Shown: piece by piece, positions 6,951-12,125 of the stretch | Numbering within the stretch: position 1 is the first letter of the stretch | Layout of the letters: each line of letters opens with the position of its first letter | From: Deltaproteobacteria bacterium | GTDB lineage: Bacteria; Desulfobacterota; GWC2-55-46; DRQE01 | DNA: 12,125 bases | Assembly: GCA_016219165.1 (NCBI GenBank) | Contig: JACRCB010000173.1 | Span: forward strand, 1 to 12,125 | Reading direction: 5' to 3' | Made by a program: the position numbers and the translations under genes | The notes under the pieces: model-generated | The model's database searches: none | Told to the model about the DNA's origin: nothing | Seen by the model: the letters and a program-made list of their open reading frames with translations, nothing else

Positions 6951-7673
6951 TCAGTCTGCCTTCTTTAAAAGGTCTACGAATATCGCGAGAAGCACCTTTA
7001 TCATGTAATATATGCCTTTTCCGGCCGTAATCGAAGACCTCCCGCCCTTTCTTCCGGCCATCCTTACGGGAACCTCCATTATAGCAAACCCCTTCCGGCT
7101 AAGCAACACGAGCGCTTCGGCCTCGGGATAATCGTCCGGGTACCGGCCGCTTAAAAACCTTACGGCGCCCCCTCCCGCGGCCCTGAAGCCGGAGGTCGGG
7201 TCCGTGAACCTCTTTCTTAATACAAGCGACACTACCGATGAAAATATCCCTATGGCAATACCCCTTGAAAAAGACGGCCTGTATTCGCCGAGGCCGAGAA
7301 ACCTCGAACCAACGGCCACATCGGCTCTCTTTTCCTCCACCGGTTTGACGAGTTTCTTTATCTCGCCTGCCGGGTGCTGGCCGTCGGCGTCCACCTGAAC
7401 GGCTATCCCGTAACCTTTTTTGAGGGCATATCTGAAGCCGGTCTGCATCGTTGCGCCGATGCCGAGATTGTAGGCGTGTGAAATCAACCCTACACCCCCT
7501 CCCCCGGCAAACTCCCTTACAATCCGGGCAGTTGCGTCGGTCGAGCCGTCGTTTACGACGAGGATATGCGCGGAGGGCATCTCTTTTTTTACATCCGCTA
7601 TAACCCCTCCGATGGTTTGTTCTTCGTTATAGGCCGGTATTATGACGAGGACCCTTGATTTTGGCTGCTCCAT
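6951..7673 (-). CDS. GT2 glycosyltransferase, polyprenyl-phosphate mannose synthase (DPM1)-like
   Basis: A 240-residue GT-A fold enzyme. It shows the N-terminal nucleotide-binding strand VLVIIPAYNEE (8-18), NDGSTD at 41-46, the metal-binding DAD at 95-97 within VDADGQH, and DPTSGFRA at 158-165. There is no C-terminal pair of membrane helices as in GtrB, only a moderately hydrophobic end (about 220-236), so it is closest to soluble or peripheral DPM1-type synthases. These transfer mannose or another hexose from a nucleotide sugar to a polyprenyl phosphate on the cytoplasmic face. The frame extends to 7721, but the ATG at 7673 is preceded by AAGGA at 11 bases and starts directly before the conserved domain, so I use it. 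It leads the GT2-DUF2304-GT-C-ANTAR gene set. The exact sugar cannot be read from sequence. Confidence 0.9.
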   Translation of the reverse strand: MEQPKSRVLVIIPAYNEEQTIGGVIADVKKEMPSAHILVVNDGSTDATARIVREFAGGGGVGLISHAYNLGIGATMQTGFRYALKKGYGIAVQVDADGQHPAGEIKKLVKPVEEKRADVAVGSRFLGLGEYRPSFSRGIAIGIFSSVVSLVLRKRFTDPTSGFRAAGGGAVRFLSGRYPDDYPEAEALVLLSRKGFAIMEVPVRMAGRKGGRSSITAGKGIYYMIKVLLAIFVDLLKKAD

Positions 7674-7744
7674 ATGAACTCTTTTCCTTACGGGAGGAAA
7701 TACGCGGAGGGAAAGACGCAAAGAATATTTCTAAAACAACAGTC

Positions 7745-8470
7745 TTATCTCTGCTTAGCATAGGCTGCCGCCTTGCTTGTTAGTGAAATAGCAAAATTTT
7801 CAAAGCTTAACTCATGAGAAGGTTCTTTAAACAACCCCTTCAAACCTGACTCCTTACTTGATAAAAGAAAACAGGCAGCGTCATACAGTCTTTCCCGAAC
7901 CAGTCTTTCGCAGAATAATTCATATCGGCGTGCGTATGAGACGTTGCGGAATTCTTCAAATACTTTAAAATGAGGCTCTTTAACGCTGACGGGCGTTACA
8001 GAACCTTTAGTTTCCTCTAATAGCATTAAATATCCAAGCCAAGGCCGTTGAGATGGTTTAAAAGCGCCTTCCCTATAGGCAGTCCACAAATCAGTTGCGC
8101 TCCCCAGAGCTTCTTCAATACGATTATTGAAATTGTTGCCAAAGGAAGGCCCGACCTGAGACTTGAATTCTATGGATGCAAGGAGTTGTTTATCTACGAC
8201 GATTACCAAATCCCATTCTTTGGTTGGACGAAAGAATCCCGGCAGGGTCTTTTTCTCTTTTGTAAAAATATGCGCGTCCGTGAGTCCGCTTCCGATTAAT
8301 AAATCTTTTATTAGGCGAATAAAACCGTCTAATTGCGCTCCCCCGGTTACTGCACCCCTGTTGCCCTGGTCCTTTTTTCCGCTTAAAGAACCTTGCTTTC
8401 GAGATTGATTCTCTCTTGCAAGCCAAAAGTGCTGAATGGCCTCGGAAACACGTTTATTTAACTTTTCCAC
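7745..8470 (-). CDS. Type II restriction endonuclease, PaeR7I/XhoI family
   Basis: The product resembles PaeR7I over nearly its whole length. Numbered from the upstream TTG at 8491, it carries DQGNRGAVTGGAQLDGF at 41-57 and LPGFFRPTKEWD ending at D94. The PD-(D/E)XK nuclease centre is D94...E108-F-K110, followed by SQVGPSFGNNFNNR from 111. Further conserved blocks are DLWTAYREG at 134-142 and ARRYELF from 187. Enzymes of this family cut CTCGAG as dimers, and the target is inferred from that close resemblance. Two starts are possible: TTG at 8491 (overlapping the methyltransferase stop, weak ribosome site), or GTG at 8470 with AAGGG 7 bases upstream, which I prefer. The gene follows its methyltransferase by 11 bp. 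Base composition is clearly more AT-rich than the neighbouring glycosylation genes. Confidence 0.9.
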   Translation of the reverse strand: MEKLNKRVSEAIQHFWLARENQSRKQGSLSGKKDQGNRGAVTGGAQLDGFIRLIKDLLIGSGLTDAHIFTKEKKTLPGFFRPTKEWDLVIVVDKQLLASIEFKSQVGPSFGNNFNNRIEEALGSATDLWTAYREGAFKPSQRPWLGYLMLLEETKGSVTPVSVKEPHFKVFEEFRNVSYARRYELFCERLVRERLYDAACFLLSSKESGLKGLFKEPSHELSFENFAISLTSKAAAYAKQR

Positions 8471-8481
8471 ATCCTCACCCT

Positions 8482-9465
8482 TTAATCGCAAAAGGTCTTT
8501 AAGTTAACGTTGTTAAACAATTTACAGGTTTCCTTCTGTAACCTTTTGCAAGTAATGTCGAAGTAATGGGAATCGACCTCAATGCCTATGCTGTTTCTTC
8601 CCCATTTTGCGGCTGCAAGATTGGTTGTACCTGTCCCCATGAAAGGGTCGAGGACGGTATCTCCTGCAAAGCTAAACATTCTAATAAGCCTTTCCGCAAG
8701 TTCTAAGGGATAAGGAGCAGGGTGTTCCTTTGTGGAAGCCCCTGTAACTCCAGTCCATATCTGTACAAACCATTTCTTATGTTTATCGGCAGGAATAATG
8801 CTTAATAGACGGTTTTGAAGAGATGGCTGACGGTAGCCGCCCGGTTTTCTTTCCATAAGAATATATTCAATGTCATTCTTTATAACCGCATTTGGCTCGT
8901 ATGGCTTTCCAAGAAAGCCTGACCCACCTTCCACCTCATATCTTATATTCGCTATCTTATGCCAAATAATAGGTGCAAGATTACTAAAACCTATCTTCTG
9001 ACAATGCTCTTGGATGGACGCATGTAAAGGAATAACCGTATGGGTTCCTGCATTTTTGCGACGGGAAAGACAGACATCTCCGACAACACAAACTAAACGT
9101 CCACCTGGAACTAAAGCCCGGTAGCAGTGTTCCCATACCATGTCAAGTTCTTTTAAAAAATAAGAATAATTTTCTATTGCTCCCAATTGGTTTTCGTTAG
9201 CCCTGTACTCTTTGAGTGTCCAGTAAGGAGGAGAGGTAAGTATTAAATGAACACTTTCGGGTTGCAAAAAAGAGAGTTTTCTTGAGTCGTGCAGATATAA
9301 ACTGTGAGTTGTAGGCATCTCTTGCAATGCTGCTTCTATTTGAGATACCAATGCGGGATTTTTTGCAATATTTGGGATATCTGTTTGTGGATTTTGAATC
9401 TGACGGACAAAAGCGGATAAAAACGATTGCGGGTCGTTTTGCTTTCTTAAAAAAGATGTCGACAT
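8482..9465 (-). CDS. Beta-class DNA methyltransferase (SPPY type, probably N4-cytosine)
   Basis: This 327-residue S-adenosylmethionine-dependent methylase has the catalytic motif IV TSPPYW at 77-82, then motif X-like HPAPYPLELAERL at 248-260, the cofactor motif I DPFMGTGTT at 273-281 and motif II GIEVD at 294-298. Catalytic motif first and cofactor motif last defines the beta class. SPPY usually marks N4-cytosine enzymes, although adenine methylation cannot be excluded. It should protect the host from the endonuclease encoded immediately downstream. The ATG at 9465 is preceded by GAGGT 7 bases away and is preferred over the ATG at 9495. TATAAG at 9502-9497 could be a -10 element, placing the -35 region inside the tRNA-Leu gene. 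No controller-protein gene is present. Confidence 0.9.
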   Translation of the reverse strand: MSTSFLRKQNDPQSFLSAFVRQIQNPQTDIPNIAKNPALVSQIEAALQEMPTTHSLYLHDSRKLSFLQPESVHLILTSPPYWTLKEYRANENQLGAIENYSYFLKELDMVWEHCYRALVPGGRLVCVVGDVCLSRRKNAGTHTVIPLHASIQEHCQKIGFSNLAPIIWHKIANIRYEVEGGSGFLGKPYEPNAVIKNDIEYILMERKPGGYRQPSLQNRLLSIIPADKHKKWFVQIWTGVTGASTKEHPAPYPLELAERLIRMFSFAGDTVLDPFMGTGTTNLAAAKWGRNSIGIEVDSHYFDITCKRLQKETCKLFNNVNLKTFCD

Positions 9466-9516
9466 CAAAGATACCTCACGATTCCATAGAGTCATTCTTA
9501 TATTAACCTATAATTA

Positions 9517-9603
9517 TGGTGCCGAAGGGGGGACTCGAACCCCCACAGGCTTGCGCCCACCAGACCCTGAATCTGGCGCGTCTACCAATTCCGCCACTTC
9601 GGC
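9517..9603 (-). tRNA. tRNA-Leu (CAG anticodon), CCA encoded
   Basis: The minus strand folds into an 87-nt class II tRNA. The acceptor stem GCCGAAG (9603-9597) pairs with CTTCGGC (9527-9521), followed by discriminator A and an encoded CCA (9519-9517). The anticodon stem CCAGA/TCTGG encloses the loop TTCAGGG, with anticodon CAG at 9569-9567, reading CUG leucine codons. A long variable arm and a T-arm GGGGG-TTCGAGT-CCCCC are present. The 3' end faces the restriction-modification genes, 51 bp from the methyltransferase start, with no terminator between. A TATAAT at 9665-9660 could be part of its promoter, but no good -35 partner is seen. Confidence 0.97.
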
Positions 9604-9831
9604 TCATCTTAAGCGCTTATCCCGCCCGGACTCTCTATGCTTGCAATAATTGGTTTTTCATTATATATTCTCTTTAACCGGAAACCTTGAATACTGAAAG
9701 TTTTCAAAAGGGTTGAGAAAAAACCTTTTTGCGAAAAGTTTTCCCTCAAAAAAATTTTTGCACAGTAGATACCTTTAGTCAAGTCTTTAAATTTTTTAAG
9801 ATTTCCTGAGTCTGAAAGCCCGGAGGGATGA
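9604..9831. other. AT-rich divergent spacer between tRNA-Leu and transaldolase
   Basis: I see no credible gene in this 228-bp spacer. It must contain the promoter of tRNA-Leu (leftward) and that of the transaldolase (rightward). A minus-strand TATAAT lies at 9665-9660. For the rightward side, TTGCAC at 9758-9763 is a possible -35 element without a convincing -10 at normal spacing. An AT-rich inverted repeat with AAAAGG at 9706-9711 and CCTTTT at 9724-9729 is present, followed by T's on both strands. The transaldolase ribosome site GGAGGG lies at the right end (9822-9827). Confidence 0.45.
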
Positions 9832-10476
9832 ATGAAGTTCTTTATCGACACCGCAAACATCGAAGAGATCAAAAAGGCGAATGAATGGGGGTGCCTCGAC
9901 GGCGTTACCACAAACCCAAGCCTCGTGGCGAAGGAAAACCGCGAGTTTAAAAAACTTATAAAGGAAATCTGCTCGATCGTTGACGGCCCTGTAAGCGCCG
10001 AGGCAGTAAGCATCGGCGCGGAAGACCTCGTTACAGAGGCAAGGGGGCTCGCCAAAATACATAAAAACATCGTCGTAAAGATACCCATGACGCTCGAAGG
10101 GTTGAAGGCGGTAAAGAGGTTATCCGGGGAAGGGGTTAAAACAAACGTAACCCTCGTCTTTTCCCCGCTTCAGGCCCTGCTTGCGGCAAAGGCAGGGGCC
10201 GCATACGTAAGCCCTTTCATAGGAAGGCTCGACGACGTATCCCACACAGGCATGGACATCGTTTGCCAGATAATGACGATATACGAAAACTATGGTTTCC
10301 AGACGCAGGTCATTGTGGCGAGCATAAGAAACCCGGTGCATGTCCTCGACGCCTCGCTCTGCGGCGCGCACATATCAACCATCCCCTTCAAGGTGCTCGA
10401 ACAACTCTCGAAACATCCCCTCACGGACGTGGGTATCGAGAGGTTTTTAAAGGACTGGCAAAAGGTTCCGAAATAA
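9832..10476 (+). CDS. tal: Transaldolase (short, TalC/MipB type)
   Basis: A complete 214-residue single-domain TIM-barrel aldolase, the usual length for the short bacterial/archaeal transaldolase group. It shows D6 in FIDTAN, GVTTNPS at 24-30, the Schiff-base K83 in VVKIPMT, N105 in TNVTLVF, SPFIGRLDD at 127-135, and S164/R166 in ASIRNP. Two positions separate transaldolases from the related fructose-6-phosphate aldolases. Here residue 57 is Glu (aldolases have Gln) and residue 129 is Phe (aldolases have Tyr), so transaldolase activity is favoured: moving a dihydroxyacetone unit between sugar phosphates in the non-oxidative pentose phosphate pathway. GGAGG sits 6 bases before the ATG at 9832. 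An earlier ATG at 9828 is out of frame. The acyl-CoA ligase gene starts 17 bp downstream, so the two are probably co-transcribed. Confidence 0.95.
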   Translation: MKFFIDTANIEEIKKANEWGCLDGVTTNPSLVAKENREFKKLIKEICSIVDGPVSAEAVSIGAEDLVTEARGLAKIHKNIVVKIPMTLEGLKAVKRLSGEGVKTNVTLVFSPLQALLAAKAGAAYVSPFIGRLDDVSHTGMDIVCQIMTIYENYGFQTQVIVASIRNPVHVLDASLCGAHISTIPFKVLEQLSKHPLTDVGIERFLKDWQKVPK

Positions 10477-10493
10477 AAGCCGCGCCGTAAAAA

Positions 10494-12125
10494 ATGGCCC
10501 CCCTTAGGAAACAACAACAAAAGTCGTCCCGCGATGCCCGTTCCAAAACCCCCGGATGCGAAACCATCCCGGCCTCCTTCTTTTACCCGCACGCCGGCAA
10601 GGAAAAGGCCGCGCTCCTCACACGAGACGGCGCAAAGATGGTGGAGAAGACAAGGGGCGAGTTTGAAAAAGATGTAAGGGAACTTGCCATGGGGCTCATC
10701 TCCCTCGGCATAGGCCCCGGGGAAAGGGTCGCCATCCTCCTCGAAAACGGCCCCGAATGGATTATCTCGGACCTTGCCATAGCAGCGGCGGGCGCGGTGT
10801 CGGTCCCGGTCTATACGACCCTCGGGAAAGAGGAAATGCTCTCCCTCTTGAAAGACTCCCTGCCTTCGGCAATAATCTTTTCCGACGCCCACAGGGCGCG
10901 GGTCTTCGAGATAAAAACGGAACTTGCTTCCCTCAGGCGCCTCGTATCCACAGGCGGCGAGGGCGAAGGCATATCTACCCTCGATGGGGTAAAGGCCCTC
11001 GGAAGGGAATCCGGAAACGAGGACCTCATGGCCGAAAGGATAAAGGGCATATCCGGCAGCGCCCCGTTTTCCATAATCTACTCCTCGGGCACGACGGGAA
11101 GGGCAAAGGGGGTAGTCCTTTCCCATAAGAACATCCTTTCAAACATCTCTTCGGTGCTTGGATTGCTTCCGGTGGCAAAAGACGACATCTACCTTTCCTA
11201 TCTTCCCCTGAGCCACGTGTTCGAAAGGATGATGCACCACCTGTTCGTATACAGGGGCTCGGCAGTCGCATATTCAAAGGGGTTCGCGTCAGTCGGCGCG
11301 GACATGGGGTTTTTCCGGCCGAGCATCATGACCGGCGTGCCGTTTTTTTTCGAAAGGATGAAAGATAAGATACTCTCTACACTCGGAGACAGGGGGGCAG
11401 CGGAACCCGGCGGACATAGCGGAGAAAGGATAAGGGAAGCGGCGTTCCCGGGCGTTAAATTCTTCATATCCGGAGGGGCGGCGCTCCACAAAGCCACGGC
11501 GCAATTCTTCCTGAACCTCGGGCTTAAGGTCCTTCAGGGTTACGGACTCACCGAGACGTCCCCCGTCGTCACGGTAAACACCCTTGAGGCGAATAAACCG
11601 GGGACCGTGGGGAGGGCCGTCCCCGGGGTTAAAGTAAAGACCAACGCAGAGGGGGAGATACTGGTAAAGGGCCCCAACGTCATGAAGGGTTACCATAATA
11701 TGCCCGGGGCCACAAAAGAGGCGCTGAAGGATGGATGGCTCCATACCGGGGATATCGGCTTCATTGACAGGGACGGATTCCTTACTATAACGGGAAGGAA
11801 AAAGGATTTAATCATCACATCCCTCGGAAAAAACATCCCCCCCCAGAAGATAGAAACACTCCTTAAGGCCGATGAATACATAAAGGAGGCGCTTATCTAC
11901 GGCGACGGCAGGCCCCACCTCGTAGCGCTCATCGTGCCGGAAGCGGAAAGGATGGAAGGGCTCGCAAAAGAACTCGGCATGGAGGGAATGGAGATGGAAA
12001 CACTCCTTGCGGACAAGGCCGTCCACGACTTTTTTGAAGGAAGGATACACGCGCGCCTGAAGGGACTCGCAAGGTTCGAGCAGATAAGGAGGTTCGCCCT
12101 TATCCGGGACAGCTTAAGCCTTGAA
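10494..12125 (+). CDS. AMP-forming long-chain acyl-CoA ligase, C-terminus beyond the right edge
   Basis: The frame is open for 544 codons to the window end. It has the ATP-binding P-loop YSSGTTGRAKGV at 196-207, YLPLSHVFER at 236-245, FISGGAAL at 324-331, GYGLTE at 349-354, W415-x-HTGD at 417-420, GRKKD at 434-438 and the LGKNIPPQKIE segment at 444-454 typical of fatty-acyl ligases. It should activate a fatty acid to acyl-AMP and then acyl-CoA, in the cytoplasm or at the membrane. The final catalytic-lysine segment is not in the window. The stretch between VPFFFERM (282-289) and FISGGAAL is only about 35 residues, shorter than in most long-chain members. An in-frame stop lies two codons upstream of the ATG at 10494, so translation starts there or later. 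No clear Shine-Dalgarno is visible, suggesting coupling to the transaldolase. Confidence 0.92.
   Translation, partial: MAPLRKQQQKSSRDARSKTPGCETIPASFFYPHAGKEKAALLTRDGAKMVEKTRGEFEKDVRELAMGLISLGIGPGERVAILLENGPEWIISDLAIAAAGAVSVPVYTTLGKEEMLSLLKDSLPSAIIFSDAHRARVFEIKTELASLRRLVSTGGEGEGISTLDGVKALGRESGNEDLMAERIKGISGSAPFSIIYSSGTTGRAKGVVLSHKNILSNISSVLGLLPVAKDDIYLSYLPLSHVFERMMHHLFVYRGSAVAYSKGFASVGADMGFFRPSIMTGVPFFFERMKDKILSTLGDRGAAEPGGHSGERIREAAFPGVKFFISGGAALHKATAQFFLNLGLKVLQGYGLTETSPVVTVNTLEANKPGTVGRAVPGVKVKTNAEGEILVKGPNVMKGYHNMPGATKEALKDGWLHTGDIGFIDRDGFLTITGRKKDLIITSLGKNIPPQKIETLLKADEYIKEALIYGDGRPHLVALIVPEAERMEGLAKELGMEGMEMETLLADKAVHDFFEGRIHARLKGLARFEQIRRFALIRDSLSLE

Noticed and set aside
7674..7744. 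A duplicated tRNA-Leu 3' end as an attachment site at the left edge of the R-M block
   Set aside because: I compared the acceptor and T-arm sequence with this spacer and found no match long enough to support integration by site-specific recombination.
9706..9729. AT-rich inverted repeat as an intrinsic terminator
   Set aside because: The stem is weak and mostly A-T pairs, and no gene on either strand ends there; both neighbours read away from it.
9609..10088. Minus-strand 159-codon frame opposite the transaldolase
   Set aside because: It is antisense to a fully conserved transaldolase, with no ribosome site and no known domain.
1..12125. CRISPR arrays, insertion sequences and rRNA
   Set aside because: I saw no spaced direct repeats, no transposase domain and no rRNA sequence anywhere in the window.

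Overview
The window looks like chromosomal DNA of a Gram-negative bacterium. An AsmA-family envelope protein implies an outer membrane. GC content is moderately high over most of the window, and AGG and ATA codons are used freely. The gene mix (TMTC-like GT-C protein, DUF2304, orphan ANTAR regulator, compact long-chain acyl-CoA ligase) would suit Nitrospirota or the Desulfobacterota/deltaproteobacterial lineages. That placement is a guess from gene content, not a measurement.

Layout. Bases 1-9603 are read from the minus strand and 9832-12125 from the plus strand, diverging from an AT-rich 228-bp spacer. In minus-strand transcription order (right to left) the genes are: tRNA-Leu(CAG) (9603-9517); a two-gene type II restriction-modification system (beta-class DNA methyltransferase, then PaeR7I/XhoI-family endonuclease); a glycosylation set (DPM1-like GT2, DUF2304 membrane protein, TMTC-like GT-C protein without a TPR tail); an ANTAR response regulator; a 75-residue PGPGW-family membrane protein behind a promoter with two near-identical palindromes; a P2-type Ca2+-like cation ATPase; and an AsmA-family protein that runs off the left edge. 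On the plus strand a transaldolase is followed 17 bp later by an AMP-forming long-chain acyl-CoA ligase that runs off the right edge.

How the genes may work together. The GT2 enzyme probably makes a polyprenyl-phosphate sugar. DUF2304 is a small membrane partner often seen beside such enzymes, and the GT-C protein would use the lipid-linked sugar on the far side of the membrane. The ANTAR regulator is 35 bp downstream of the GT-C gene, so it is probably co-transcribed, but no histidine kinase or obvious RNA target is visible. The restriction-modification pair is visibly more AT-rich than its neighbours and abuts the 3' end of a tRNA gene, which suggests lateral acquisition. The ATPase and AsmA genes are 12 bp apart and probably form one transcript.

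The points most worth a second look are: the tandem palindromic operator built into the PGPGW promoter; the pairing of an XhoI-like nuclease with an SPPY-type beta-class methyltransferase; the TPR-less GT-C protein with its GT2/DUF2304/ANTAR neighbours; and the tRNA-Leu gene that reads straight into the methyltransferase. I see no CRISPR array, insertion sequence or rRNA. No single element clearly amounts to a wholly new system.
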